From Firmicutes bacterium HGW-Firmicutes-1 (GTDB taxonomy: Bacteria > Bacillota > Clostridia > Lachnospirales > Vallitaleaceae), in contig PHAG01000011.1 of the NCBI GenBank assembly GCA_002841625.1, positions 61,072-125,071 of the forward strand: a stretch of DNA of 64,000 bases, in the 5' to 3' direction. Below are positions 1-9,421 of this stretch, one piece after another. Below the pieces are notes generated by a model. The model searched no databases, was not told the DNA's origin, and was given only the letters and a program-made list of their open reading frames with translations. Position numbers and translations under genes: made by a program. Every line of letters starts with the position of its first letter. Position 1 is the stretch's first letter.

Positions 1-664
1 TATCTACATCTAATGTATTTGGTATTACTTCTATGTCCATGTTTGAAAGTAGAGAACTATTTTTGGCACACCCTGCCAACCATATACTAGGTGCAACCCA
101 TGATATATCTGATATTTTGAATATCTTTTGTTTTTTTGACCATATACGTCTTGAAAGGTCAGTATTTTTATTCGATTTAAGTGTCGGGCAATTACCACAC
201 TTATCAATATACTTATCACACTCATATCTAACATGACATCCTCCCGTAAAAGGCCAGCTATCATGTAAGGTCCATATTATTTTTTTATTTAGTTTTGATA
301 GTTTTCTCAACGTTTTTAAAGAAACAAATCCCATGTTAATCCAATGTAAATTGATGATGTCCGCTTCTTTTATTAAAGGATGTTTTGAAATATCAAGACC
401 GAAACCACCTGTTGAATACGGGATATTTTCTCTTTTTTTATATTTACTTCTTTGTAGTTGTTCACGTGCCGTTCTCAATTTAGAAAAGAAGAATCTATCC
501 AATTTATTTTCAACTGCTCTTGTAACATTTGCATGATCACCTATTTTGTCTTGTACTAACATATATGATTCCACATTATTTCTCATTAACGCATCATGAA
601 GCCGCAAGGCAGCTATTGACGCACCCCCCTGAGCATCAAATGTATTCACATGAACTACTTTCAT
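1..664 (-). CDS. Glycosyltransferase family 4 (N-terminal part, runs off the window)
   Basis: The reading frame starts at an ATG at 664 behind a good ribosome binding site (GGAGAGGAG) and stays open to the window edge, giving 221 residues. It begins MKVVHVNTFDAQGGASIAAL, the usual start of GT-B glycosyltransferases that act on polysaccharide repeat units, with the glycine-rich GGA loop of the acceptor domain. Residues around 120-150 carry HDSWPFTGGCH followed by spaced cysteines (CDKYIDKCGNCP), a pattern I know from colanic-acid-type GT4 enzymes. The donor-binding C-terminal domain lies outside the window. It is the last visible gene of the polysaccharide operon and probably adds one sugar to the lipid-linked repeat unit at the inner membrane face. 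Donor and acceptor cannot be read. Confidence 0.85.
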   Translation of the reverse strand, partial: MKVVHVNTFDAQGGASIAALRLHDALMRNNVESYMLVQDKIGDHANVTRAVENKLDRFFFSKLRTAREQLQRSKYKKRENIPYSTGGFGLDISKHPLIKEADIINLHWINMGFVSLKTLRKLSKLNKKIIWTLHDSWPFTGGCHVRYECDKYIDKCGNCPTLKSNKNTDLSRRIWSKKQKIFKISDISWVAPSIWLAGCAKNSSLLSNMDIEVIPNTLDVD

Positions 665-711
665 CTTAAGTTTTTCTCCTCTCCACAACTCAATATATGC
701 CCAATATTTAC

Positions 712-1779
712 CTACTCCCCAGCAGACTTTACTCTTGACCCTAAAAATAATCTATTGGTAATTCTCGTTTTTTGTAATATCTTTATAGCAATTAAACTGA
801 TAATAATAATAACGATCGATATCACAGGAGTGAACACCATGTTATAAATAATCTGATTATCAGCAATAAAATCTGGTAGGACGTACAGTCTATAGGTAAG
901 ATAATATTGGATAATATAGATTCCTAAAGTATATTTCCCAATATAAGTTACCCCCTTAATAGTAAGATACTTAAGTGACGTTTTAACAACTTCCATAACA
1001 AAAACAACACCTACAAAGCCAGTTAAGTATCTATATAGGATAATGAATACTCTGTACCTAAAAACGCCTACATATAAACTCATTCCTGTAGTATATACAT
1101 AGAAATCTTTTTTCCAAAAAAACAATAGAATTGGAAATGCAAGCATTGCTAATGGCTTGATATCTTTTATACAGCTTAGCTCCTTACCTTTGTTTTTATG
1201 GAATAAGTAGCCCGCAACAAAATAAGGATACATAAACTTGAGCAATAGCAAAATATAATTGTCTGGCAAAATCAATAAAATTGCAAAAATCGCAAAATAC
1301 GCAATGAGTTTATCTTTAAAATACCTTTGAATAATGGATACAATGATCGTACAATAAAAAACTACCCATAGGTACCAGAATTCCTCAGGTAAATCCTTTA
1401 GATATCCAATCAGATACTCCATCACCTGTTGATATAAACTTATCCCGTTGCTTCTATAATAATTCACAACAAAATATAAGGTTTTATATACAAAACTCCA
1501 AGTTATAATCGGTATAATCAATTGAAAAAACTTGCTTTTAATAAGCGTTTTTATATCCCTGTTTTTTATCGAATACATAAATAAGTATCCACTTACAAAC
1601 ATAAACAAGGGCATGTGAAAAGAATAAATTACAATGAACACCGGATTCAAGAAAAAATCGATGCTACTATCTAGCGCAAATTGTATAGTATGCCCCCAAA
1701 CAACTAAAAAAATCGCTAAGCCCTTAAGATAATCTATAAAAATATCTCTATTCTCAAGTTTTTTCACTATTTGTTCCAT
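712..1779 (-). CDS. Acyltransferase 3 family membrane protein (polysaccharide O-acylation)
   Basis: A protein of 355 residues with about ten hydrophobic segments. The N-terminus holds FIDYLKGLAIFLVVWGHTIQ, the signature of acyltransferase-3 proteins, whose histidine in WGH is thought to be catalytic. The frame could open at a TTG at 1794, but the ATG at 1779 sits behind GGAGGGTGAGG and is the better start. The family moves acetyl or other acyl groups onto extracytoplasmic sugars. Between a nucleotidyltransferase-like gene and a glycosyltransferase it most likely O-acetylates the repeat unit. The substrate is inferred from context. Confidence 0.85.
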   Translation of the reverse strand: MEQIVKKLENRDIFIDYLKGLAIFLVVWGHTIQFALDSSIDFFLNPVFIVIYSFHMPLFMFVSGYLFMYSIKNRDIKTLIKSKFFQLIIPIITWSFVYKTLYFVVNYYRSNGISLYQQVMEYLIGYLKDLPEEFWYLWVVFYCTIIVSIIQRYFKDKLIAYFAIFAILLILPDNYILLLLKFMYPYFVAGYLFHKNKGKELSCIKDIKPLAMLAFPILLFFWKKDFYVYTTGMSLYVGVFRYRVFIILYRYLTGFVGVVFVMEVVKTSLKYLTIKGVTYIGKYTLGIYIIQYYLTYRLYVLPDFIADNQIIYNMVFTPVISIVIIIISLIAIKILQKTRITNRLFLGSRVKSAGE

Positions 1780-1801
1780 AACCTCACCCTCCAACTATTG
1801 A

Positions 1802-3022
1802 TCAATTAGAAGACTTCAATGATAACCATTTAAGTAATTCTAGCCGAATAGACGGGCTCGTTGTATTTTTAATAAGAATACTCATTTTCTCTTGAAGCTT
1901 CATATCTTTTCTAAAAAAGAGATTATAAGCCATTCGATGAATCCATGCTATAGGTAATAAAAATGAATGCTGTGTTGCATACCAATATTTGTCCTTTAAT
2001 TCATTTTTACTTGGGAAAAATATACTAAGTGCTTGTGCTTTGTTAGAATGATTTAATAATATATGCTGAGCAACTTGTTCACCATTCTTTTTACCAAATA
2101 GACCATCTTTGAATATCTCTTGTATAAAACAATCTAAATAGCATTCATATTCTTGCTCATCAACCATTAGATTTTCAGGTAATTGAAAATTCAATAGTTT
2201 ATGTACTACATATAGTACCATTTTTGTAAAGCACTCTAGTTCATACACCTTAATCTCATTGATCAGTATATTAACATCTAATTCATTTTTTTCAATAATT
2301 AGAACCAAATCTGCTAATTGTCTTAACCCAAAACCTGTGTAAATAAAATGTTTTGCCATATGTAAGAGCATATAAACAGCATGATTTATTGGTTTAGGCA
2401 ATTGTAAATCTGTTCCCTCAAAATTCATAGTCATACAATTGTTCCATAGTTTCTCTTCAAAACCTTCCGTATGAAATAATTGCTGATTTGAAAATAGTTG
2501 ATGATGAATTTCAAGGGTAATATACTTATTATGCTTATAAACTTGTACACAAGAGGATGCCGAAGTGGGCTTCATATAGTACCCCACCGATCTAAGTAGT
2601 TGATCTATTTTTTCTTGGTCGCAGGGATTTATCAATAAATCGATATCACTCATGGTTCTCATTTGCGGTACTGGATAAAGATACTGCAAATACAAACCCT
2701 TTAATCCAATGAACTGGATTTTTTCCTTTGCAAACGCTTCAAAGAGCTTACCTAGGAATTTCCTATTAGACACTTGATATATGCAGGTTGCATGTATGAT
2801 GCCCTTCCAAGAATCTAGCGGATTCGTTAAAAACCATTCCTCTGGTATCTGCCTTTGAATGAAAGGATAAATGATCGTGTGTACTCCCTGCTCTTTTGCT
2901 TCACTAAATACTTTGCACCAATAATCCTGCGTATATTTCTTATCATCAACAGACATGCTTAAGAACTGTCCTCTTATTGATAAGGCCAACAGTTTTGTTA
3001 GTTCCGCTTGTATGAAATCCAT
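1802..3022 (-). CDS. Nucleotidyltransferase-fold protein (PF14907-like)
   Basis: A protein of 406 residues. The centre contains FIGLKGLYLQYLYPVPQMR followed by MSDIDLLI, which fits the nucleotidyltransferase fold with a D-x-D metal pair (residues roughly 115-130). This matches the 'uncharacterised nucleotidyltransferase' family often found in polysaccharide and peptide-modification clusters. The rest is mostly helical with many H/K/L residues and no membrane segment. The start at 3022 is chosen because GAGGGGGC precedes that ATG; the longer frame to 3061 overlaps fcl and has no ribosome binding site. It could transfer a nucleotide or phosphosugar during polymer assembly, but substrate and reaction are unknown. 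Confidence 0.7.
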   Translation of the reverse strand: MDFIQAELTKLLALSIRGQFLSMSVDDKKYTQDYWCKVFSEAKEQGVHTIIYPFIQRQIPEEWFLTNPLDSWKGIIHATCIYQVSNRKFLGKLFEAFAKEKIQFIGLKGLYLQYLYPVPQMRTMSDIDLLINPCDQEKIDQLLRSVGYYMKPTSASSCVQVYKHNKYITLEIHHQLFSNQQLFHTEGFEEKLWNNCMTMNFEGTDLQLPKPINHAVYMLLHMAKHFIYTGFGLRQLADLVLIIEKNELDVNILINEIKVYELECFTKMVLYVVHKLLNFQLPENLMVDEQEYECYLDCFIQEIFKDGLFGKKNGEQVAQHILLNHSNKAQALSIFFPSKNELKDKYWYATQHSFLLPIAWIHRMAYNLFFRKDMKLQEKMSILIKNTTSPSIRLELLKWLSLKSSN

Positions 3023-3039
3023 AAGAAAAGCCCCCTCTA

Positions 3040-3966
3040 CTACTCTCTTCCTAAATACCACTCATATACAGTTTTAATACCCTCTTCTAGTTCTACTTGG
3101 TGCCTCCATCCAATCTTATGCAATAAATCTACATTTAATAGCTTTCTAGGTGTACCATCAGGTTTTGATAGATCGTTCACAATTACACCTTGATACCCAA
3201 CCACTTTTTTAATGATCTGAGCCAGTTCTCCTATTTCGATATCTTCTCCAGTCCCGATATTAACATGCCCTTCTTCACTATAATGGTTCATCAGATGTAG
3301 CAACGCAGCTGCAAGATCTTCTACATAGAGAAATTCTCTTTTAGGTCTTCCTGTCCCCCACATTTCAACCTCCTTCGCTCCACTCAACTTAGCCTCATGA
3401 AACTTGCGTATAAGTGCAGGCATCACATGGGACGTTTCTAGATTGAAATTGTCGTTGATGCCATAAAGGTTTGTTGGCATTGCAGATATATAATTGCATC
3501 CATATTGTCTTCTATAGAATTTACAAAGCTCAATTCCACTAATTTTAGCAATAGCATACGCTTCATTCGTAGGTTCTAGACGTCCTGTGAGAAGATATTC
3601 TTCTTTTATAGGTTGTTCTGCTAATTTAGGATAAATACAGGAGCTACCTAAAAATAGCAACTTCTTAACTTTATTTAAATACGCACTATGGATGATATTG
3701 CATTCAATCATTAAATTCTCATAGATAAATTGGGCTGGATAGATATTATTAGCATGGATACCCCCTACCTTTGCTGCTGCAAGGAAAACATATTGCGGCC
3801 TCTCTTTCTCAAAGAATTTTTCTACTTCCCCTTGCCTAGTCAAATCTAATTCTTCGATTGTTCTATAGACGATATTGTAATATCCTTGTTGTTCTAAGGC
3901 TCTCATAATTGCTGATCCTACTAAGCCAGTATGACCTGCAACATAGATCTTTGCTTCTTTTTCCAT
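3040..3966 (-). CDS. fcl: GDP-L-fucose synthase
   Basis: A protein of 308 residues, the normal family length. It has the extended SDR Rossmann motif near the N-terminus ([12 protein letters not shown], residues 9-20), the SSCIYP segment near residue 108 and the catalytic Tyr-Lys pair in EAYAIAK near residue 135. It carries out the NADPH-dependent epimerase/reductase step from GDP-4-keto-6-deoxymannose to GDP-L-fucose. It follows gmd by 31 bases, so the two successive enzymes of GDP-fucose synthesis are adjacent. Start is the ATG at 3966 (MEKEAKIY) with AAGGAG about ten bases upstream. Confidence 0.95.
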   Translation of the reverse strand: MEKEAKIYVAGHTGLVGSAIMRALEQQGYYNIVYRTIEELDLTRQGEVEKFFEKERPQYVFLAAAKVGGIHANNIYPAQFIYENLMIECNIIHSAYLNKVKKLLFLGSSCIYPKLAEQPIKEEYLLTGRLEPTNEAYAIAKISGIELCKFYRRQYGCNYISAMPTNLYGINDNFNLETSHVMPALIRKFHEAKLSGAKEVEMWGTGRPKREFLYVEDLAAALLHLMNHYSEEGHVNIGTGEDIEIGELAQIIKKVVGYQGVIVNDLSKPDGTPRKLLNVDLLHKIGWRHQVELEEGIKTVYEWYLGRE

Positions 3967-3997
3967 GATTTACTCCTTATCTATATGTGCGTATGTA

Positions 3998-5074
3998 TTA
4001 ATCAAATTCCTTCCGTATATACTCTTCTTTTGCAACAACCTTCATGTCTGACCTAACCATGCGCTTAACCAATTCTTCAAAAGAAGTTTGCGTCGGATTC
4101 CAGCCTAAGAGTGTTTTGGCTTTGGTTGGATCTCCTAAAAGCTGTTCCACTTCAGCTGGTCTGAAGTACTTCGAATCAACTTCAACCAATACTTTTCCTG
4201 TTGTCGCATCAATCCCTTTTTCATTTATACCAGACCCTTGCCAGGTAATATGAATTCCTACTTCTTTGAATGCCAATGTACAAAACTCTCTTACTGTATG
4301 CATCTCACCTGTTGCAATCACAAAATCTTCTGGTGTATGATGCTGAAGAATCATCCACATACATTCCACATAATCCTTGGCATATCCCCAGTCTCTTAGG
4401 GCATCTAGATTCCCAAGATAGAGTTTTTCTTGTTTAAGTTGCACGATTCTTGACACTGCAAGTGTAATTTTCCTAGTTACAAAGGTTTCCCCTCGTCGTT
4501 CTGATTCGTGGTTAAATAAAATACCATTCACAGCAAACATATTGTAGGATTCCCTATAGTTCTTTACGATCCAGAATGCAAATTGCTTTGCAACCGCATA
4601 TGGACTTCTAGGATAAAAAGGAGTTGTTTCTTTTTGAGGCACCTCTTGTACCTTTCCAAATAATTCGGATGTAGAAGCTTGATAGACCTTCGTATCAAAA
4701 CCTAAGAACCGAATCGCTTCTAACAATCTAAGTGTACCTATACCGTCAGTATCTGCAGTATATTCGGGCACTTCAAATGAAACCTTAACATGAGATTGCG
4801 CAGCTAAATTATAAATCTCCGTTGGTCTAATTTCACGAATTAAACGAATGAGATTGGTAGAATCTGTCATATCTCCATAATGCAGTTGTACTTTTCTATG
4901 CATATGCATATCCAGTATCAATTCATCAATATACAAATGTTCAATTCTTCCTGTATTAAAGGAGGAACTCCTTCGGATAATCCCATGTACCTCATACTCT
5001 TTTCCCAGTAAGAATTCCGCTAGATAAGATCCATCTTGTCCTGTAATTCCTGTTATCAATGCTACCTTTGACAT
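3998..5074 (-). CDS. gmd: GDP-mannose 4,6-dehydratase
   Basis: A protein of 358 residues. The N-terminus reads [20 protein letters not shown], the cofactor-binding signature of GDP-mannose 4,6-dehydratases. The active-site Tyr-Lys pair is in [11 protein letters not shown] near residue 153, and the RR near [17 protein letters not shown] is typical of the family. It converts GDP-mannose, supplied by ManC of the same operon, into GDP-4-keto-6-deoxymannose for Fcl. Two starts are possible: ATG at 5086 and ATG at 5074. I prefer 5074 because GAGGGG lies just before it and other family members begin near this point. The difference is four residues. Confidence 0.95.
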   Translation of the reverse strand: MSKVALITGITGQDGSYLAEFLLGKEYEVHGIIRRSSSFNTGRIEHLYIDELILDMHMHRKVQLHYGDMTDSTNLIRLIREIRPTEIYNLAAQSHVKVSFEVPEYTADTDGIGTLRLLEAIRFLGFDTKVYQASTSELFGKVQEVPQKETTPFYPRSPYAVAKQFAFWIVKNYRESYNMFAVNGILFNHESERRGETFVTRKITLAVSRIVQLKQEKLYLGNLDALRDWGYAKDYVECMWMILQHHTPEDFVIATGEMHTVREFCTLAFKEVGIHITWQGSGINEKGIDATTGKVLVEVDSKYFRPAEVEQLLGDPTKAKTLLGWNPTQTSFEELVKRMVRSDMKVVAKEEYIRKEFD

Positions 5075-5110
5075 ATTTCCCCTCATTTCCTTCCTTTTTC
5101 TTTTTTTTAT

Positions 5111-5803
5111 TTAACTAGTTTTATTCTTCTTTTTATCAGGTTGATAATAATCATATGCTTTGTTCATCTTTCGTTCAGACTTTGTCATCAAGACACCTAA
5201 TATATTGGCTTCAACCTTTTCTAAAACCTTCTTAGCTTGCTTAACGGCTTCTTTCTTCGTTTCTTTCATAGCAATGATCAATACCACCCCATCCGTTACT
5301 CTGCTAATAATGACTGTATCTGTTACACTTAATACAGGTGGAGCATCAATCAGTATAATGTCAAATTCTTGTTTCACCTGATCAATAAAGCTATCAAACG
5401 CATAGGAAGATAATATTTCTGTTGGATCAGCTATGAAATTGCCCGAAGTTAATATATGTAGATTTTTAATATCTTCTACGGTTTTCACAACTTCAGGTAA
5501 TCGTTTTTTTCCTAACAATAAGTCGGATAACCCAGGTGCTACATTTAAGCCAAAGACTTCATGTATTCTTGCTTTGCGTAGGTCTCCTTCTATTAACAAT
5601 ACTTTCTTGCCAGCTTTCGCATAGGAAATCGCTGTATTTGCAACTGAGATTGTTTTTCCTTCCTCAGTAGTCGTACTGGTAAATAAAATAACATTATTCT
5701 CCTTCTTGCGATTCGTGTAATTTAAATTTGTACTAAACATCTTATAACTTTCAGAAACCATGGAATATGGCTCATTGAGTGCAACTAAATTTTGACTCAT
5801 CAT
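5111..5803 (-). CDS. Polysaccharide biosynthesis tyrosine kinase (CpsD/YwqD type)
   Basis: A protein of 230 residues of the bacterial BY-kinase family. Residues 41-56 hold the Walker A segment (FTSTTTEEGKTISVAN), followed by the Walker A' region VLLIEGDLRKARIHEVFG with the acidic residue of this kinase class, and ILIDAPPVLSVTD as Walker B. The C-terminal tail carries tyrosines (YDYYQP), the usual autophosphorylation cluster. There is no membrane segment; in Firmicutes the kinase is activated by a separate Wzz-like protein, encoded here by the upstream gene whose stop overlaps this start (ATGA). It should regulate polymerisation and export of the polymer. Confidence 0.92.
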   Translation of the reverse strand: MMSQNLVALNEPYSMVSESYKMFSTNLNYTNRKKENNVILFTSTTTEEGKTISVANTAISYAKAGKKVLLIEGDLRKARIHEVFGLNVAPGLSDLLLGKKRLPEVVKTVEDIKNLHILTSGNFIADPTEILSSYAFDSFIDQVKQEFDIILIDAPPVLSVTDTVIISRVTDGVVLIIAMKETKKEAVKQAKKVLEKVEANILGVLMTKSERKMNKAYDYYQPDKKKNKTS

Positions 5804-6495
5804 ATGTGCTCTCCCCCCTTAAACTTTGGTATCATACCCAATACTGGTAGGCCAATTGTTTTTTCTATATCTTCTTCCTTTTGAACAGTACCAATCAACA
5901 TAAACTTCAATACAACAATTAGTATCGCCCCAATAAATCCAAATACACCAGTAAGAATCATATTCAATATTAAATTAGGGCTGATTGGTATCTTGGGAAG
6001 CTTGGCGTAATCAACAACCTGGATATTTTTTACCCCTACGATTTTAATGGCTTTCTCAGTTAACGTTTCCGAGAGTTTGTTGACAATTTCGGCTGCCTCA
6101 TCAGGATATGAGCTTTTATACTTAATGTGTATAAATCTTGATCCTTCAATGCTTTCAATACTTAAGACTTCTCTTAAATCATCCGGTGTTACTTGTAATT
6201 CTAATTCATAAATAACTTGTTCAGTAACAAGATCTGTGATGAGTAGCTGACTATAATCTAAAACTAGTTGATTATCTAGCTGTAAATCATCTAAACTAAT
6301 ATTTGTTATAATCCCATTACTCTCCTTTCCAATAAACAAAGTAGTTGAAGCTTCGTAAATTGGATCAATTTTTCCTGTTGTAACATAGTAGCAAATACCA
6401 ACTGATATCATCGTTATCAGAAGTATCAACCAAAAACTTTTTAATAGATATCTAGTCAACTCTAGCATTTCTATTTTTTTATTTACTTCTTCCAT
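5800..6495 (-). CDS. Wzz/CapA-type chain length determinant, kinase activator
   Basis: A protein of 231 residues with one membrane helix near each end (about residues 17-35 and 177-197) and a predicted extracellular coiled/helical region between, the layout of Wzz-domain proteins of Gram-positive polysaccharide systems. The segment AKLPKIPISPNLILN before the second helix is the usual proline-rich motif. The short cytoplasmic tail after helix two is the part that activates the partner tyrosine kinase in this family. The gene overlaps the kinase by four bases and has AAGGAGG upstream. Together they set chain length. Confidence 0.9.
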   Translation of the reverse strand: MEEVNKKIEMLELTRYLLKSFWLILLITMISVGICYYVTTGKIDPIYEASTTLFIGKESNGIITNISLDDLQLDNQLVLDYSQLLITDLVTEQVIYELELQVTPDDLREVLSIESIEGSRFIHIKYKSSYPDEAAEIVNKLSETLTEKAIKIVGVKNIQVVDYAKLPKIPISPNLILNMILTGVFGFIGAILIVVLKFMLIGTVQKEEDIEKTIGLPVLGMIPKFKGGEHI

Positions 6496-6544
6496 TCTCT
6501 TTATCCCTCCTTAGTAGGATTGCTGTCTTATGCTTGTCCCTTAC

Positions 6545-7597
6545 TTAACTAGATAATAATTTTTTAATATCATGAAGTTGATCTTTTTTACATATTAAAA
6601 GAACGTTTTCAGTTTGAATGATAACAACCCCTTCAATACCAATTGTTGCAATATATGTATTTGCTCCAATGATGATATTATTTTTCGAGTTAAGCTCATT
6701 AATTGTGGCGGTCTTAAATACCGTTCCATTTTCATTTGGTTCGAATACATCTTCAAGTGCTGTAAAACTACCAATATCATTCCAGCCAAAATCTGAAGGT
6801 ATGACTTTAATTCGATTCGAATGTTCCATTATTCCATAATCGATGGAAACCTTTTCAAATACTTCAAAATTGAAAGCTACTTCCTTAGAAAGCTCTTCCC
6901 CCCATAAACCTGTTTCAATGATTGTTTTCAGCCTCATTAGATTTGAATAATGCTTTGGCAAATAGGCTTTAAACTCTTCAAATATGGTTTTTATACTAAA
7001 AACAAACATACCACTATTCCAAAAATAATTACCCGATTCAACATAACATCTAGCTAAATCATAGTTGGGTTTTTCACAAAAACGTTTTACTTGTGACACT
7101 TCTTCAAGTTTCGTATCTGGTTCTGTTTCAATGTATCCATATCCAATTTCTGTCTTACTTGGTTTGATCCCTAGCGTTACAATTGTACGATTTTCATGAG
7201 CTTCATTTACTGCTATTTTTAGTACATTTCTAAAATTAATTTCATCCTTGATCAGATGATCCGAGGCAAGTACTATTACTTCAGAGTCAGGATAACTCTG
7301 ATTAATATATAGACTTCCATACCCAATTGCTGCAGCAGTGTCTTTAAATGCAGGTTCAATAATTATATTGTCAACTGGAATAAATGGTAACTCCTTTTGA
7401 ATTGCCTTGTACTGCATAATATTCGTTGCTATAAATATTTTATCTGGTGGTACTAATGGAAGTACTCGATTGATCGTTTCCCTTATCATAGACTGATCTG
7501 AAAACAAGCTTAATAATTGCTTTGGTTTTTCAGGTGTCGATAAGGGCCAAAAGCGCTGACCACTACCTCCAGCTAATACAAGAACCGTAATATTCAT
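6545..7597 (-). CDS. manC: Mannose-1-phosphate guanylyltransferase
   Basis: A protein of 350 residues. It begins with the pyrophosphorylase signature LAGGSGQRFWPLS (residues 8-20) and has the sugar-binding FCEKPNYDLA segment near residue 178 and FGWNDIGSF near residue 268. It joins mannose-1-phosphate and GTP to give GDP-mannose, the substrate of Gmd downstream. It lacks the extra C-terminal isomerase domain of bifunctional enzymes, so phosphomannose isomerase must be encoded elsewhere. As first gene of the operon it follows a structured leader of more than 100 bases. Confidence 0.93.
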   Translation of the reverse strand: MNITVLVLAGGSGQRFWPLSTPEKPKQLLSLFSDQSMIRETINRVLPLVPPDKIFIATNIMQYKAIQKELPFIPVDNIIIEPAFKDTAAAIGYGSLYINQSYPDSEVIVLASDHLIKDEINFRNVLKIAVNEAHENRTIVTLGIKPSKTEIGYGYIETEPDTKLEEVSQVKRFCEKPNYDLARCYVESGNYFWNSGMFVFSIKTIFEEFKAYLPKHYSNLMRLKTIIETGLWGEELSKEVAFNFEVFEKVSIDYGIMEHSNRIKVIPSDFGWNDIGSFTALEDVFEPNENGTVFKTATINELNSKNNIIIGANTYIATIGIEGVVIIQTENVLLICKKDQLHDIKKLLSS

Positions 7598-7643
7598 TTA
7601 GTCTCTCCTCTCCATTACATATGCAGAACTGTATTCGTACACA

Positions 7644-7753
7644 CTGACAAGCGCTTTGTTCTCCAGTAGGAAAGTTCTACTTTCCACGAAGCATAGAACA
7701 AAGCGTTAGATATCATAAATTATTATGTAACGCGCTGACAAGCGCTTTGTTCT
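7644..7753 (-). promoter_or_regulatory. Three-copy hairpin leader of the polysaccharide operon
   Basis: Two identical 19-base copies of CTGACAAGCGCTTTGTTCT lie at 7644-7662 and 7735-7753 (plus-strand reading). Between them, at 7695-7705, is the inverse AGAACAAAGCG. Read in the direction of the operon the order is A, B (inverse), C, so B can pair with A or with C. The B-C hairpin encloses a second stem, GGAAAGT/ACTTTCC. A TATAAT hexamer adjoins copy A on its upstream side. The arrangement looks like mutually exclusive RNA hairpins in the leader of manC. No U-tract follows C, so simple intrinsic attenuation is not shown; the function is inference. Confidence 0.55.
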
Positions 7754-8032
7754 ATTATAGTTTACCTATTCAAACACATTTTGTCAATTATCAATTAATT
7801 ATTTTTATATATTATGTTTATGAATATTATTTTTTAGTTATTTTTGTATTTATTTCCTATATTCATCAATGTTCGACAATATATTTTTACAAATACCAAC
7901 TCAAATGTTACTATTCCCACATATGTTCCTAGGAAGTTCGCTTAAAACCGCAGTGCTAATCGACATAATATAACAAAGAAAACAACCAAGAAACTAATTC
8001 CCTGATTGTTCTCTTAAAATACCTCCTGCGTA
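7754..8032. other. AT-rich spacer between the polysaccharide operon and spoVR
   Basis: About 280 bases that are very AT-rich. Apart from the TATAAT next to the leader repeats, and the candidate upstream hexamer TTGACA 22 bases before it (spacing too long for a standard promoter), I see no gene or structured element. Confidence 0.5.
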
Positions 8033-9406
8033 TTACATCCCAGTAATTGATATTTTTTTATTTTCATCACAAATCATTAATTTTTCAACTTTATCAAAAA
8101 CAGTCTTAAGCATCACCTTACCTCCCCAGAGAGTTGTCAAATACTTTAAAGTCTCATTTGCATAACCTTGTTCTAACTCCCTACCATCATATACGTGTGA
8201 CAATAAAAGAATATGATCACGTGATGAGATTTCTGATACTTTAATACAAGGAATATTGGCTACCCCAACAGATGCTACAAGCGTATTACGTATTTTTTCC
8301 CAACCCTCTTCATCCGCTACCTCTTCTATAATATAAGTATTATGCTTTTTACCATACTGAAACAAATTCATCTCATAGCACAACTCTTCTGTCAAATACT
8401 TAAGGATAAAAGATGCATCTCGCTCCAGCTTCCTTACTTCAAAAAGCTTATCTCTCCCTAATCTTTTTTCAATATCCTCTAATAGTTTAAAGCCCATGTA
8501 ATAAGGATTAATACTTCCTAAAAAAGGTTTGATCACTTGATTATGCCGATTTAAAAATTCTATATGAAGGCTCTGTGACAGCTTAAGCTCCTTTAGTATT
8601 TGATAATGCCAAAAGCTCGCCCATCCTTCATTCATAATTTTTGTTTCCATTTGAGGCAAAAAGTACTGTGTTTCCTCCGAAACAATATGCAGAATATCCT
8701 TTTCCCAGTCATCTAATATCCCGTATTGAATTAATATGTCTATTAGATTCTCCGTAGGTTCTAACGGGTTTTTGCTTAAATTAGGATAAGGAATATCTTT
8801 TTTCTCATCTAAAACGCTTGTTCTTTTGATGCTATCATAATATTGATCTAAAATTCTTTTCTTGCTTTGTTCATTTGTACTTTTCTTTTCTCCAATTACT
8901 TTTGAGGTTTGATATCTTATGGCATGAGCTGCGTCTATGATTCGTTCAACTCTGTTGTATCCAATTGTTGGATCTTGAATATAGCTTCTAATACGATTTG
9001 CATGATTTTTAAACATCTCTACTGTCGTATCAGCGTTAGTACCCTCAACAAACAATCGATTATTCTTAAAAAAATCATTATGTCCGTACACATGCGCCAT
9101 GGTTAGTATCTGCAACAATTGGGAATTGTCTCTCATTAAATAGGCAATACACGGATTAGAGTTGATAACCATTTCATATGGCAATCCTGCTAAATTGTAC
9201 TTATACAAGGTTTTTTGTTTGTCATAGGTTTTTCCAAAACTCCAATGAGGATAATGGGATGGCATACCTACATACGCTTCATAACATAACATATCTTCAT
9301 AACTACAAATTTCAAATTCTTGGGGATAGCATTCTAAACCCGCTTGCTTCACCAAGAACTCTATTTTATCATTCCATTCTTCTAATTCTCTTAATGAATA
9401 CTCCAT
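8033..9406 (-). CDS. spoVR: SpoVR family sporulation protein
   Basis: A protein of 457 residues, the usual length of SpoVR/YcgB proteins. Recognisable segments are GLECYPQEFEICSYEDMLCYEAY near residue 18, PHWSFGKTYD near residue 54, MAHVYGHNDFFKNN near residue 104 and MNEGWASFWHY near residue 252; the conserved histidines and acidic residues in the last two resemble a metal site. In Bacillus subtilis spoVR is needed for a proper spore cortex; the biochemical role is not known. It is last in the prkA-yhbH-spoVR operon, fifteen bases after yhbH. Confidence 0.93.
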   Translation of the reverse strand: MEYSLRELEEWNDKIEFLVKQAGLECYPQEFEICSYEDMLCYEAYVGMPSHYPHWSFGKTYDKQKTLYKYNLAGLPYEMVINSNPCIAYLMRDNSQLLQILTMAHVYGHNDFFKNNRLFVEGTNADTTVEMFKNHANRIRSYIQDPTIGYNRVERIIDAAHAIRYQTSKVIGEKKSTNEQSKKRILDQYYDSIKRTSVLDEKKDIPYPNLSKNPLEPTENLIDILIQYGILDDWEKDILHIVSEETQYFLPQMETKIMNEGWASFWHYQILKELKLSQSLHIEFLNRHNQVIKPFLGSINPYYMGFKLLEDIEKRLGRDKLFEVRKLERDASFILKYLTEELCYEMNLFQYGKKHNTYIIEEVADEEGWEKIRNTLVASVGVANIPCIKVSEISSRDHILLLSHVYDGRELEQGYANETLKYLTTLWGGKVMLKTVFDKVEKLMICDENKKISITGM

Positions 9407-9421
9407 CTCTCATTACTATTC

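Noticed and set aside
7644..7753. Possible CRISPR-like repeats in the leader of the polysaccharide operon
   Set aside because: Only two direct copies and one inverse copy exist; there are no regular spacers and no cas genes.
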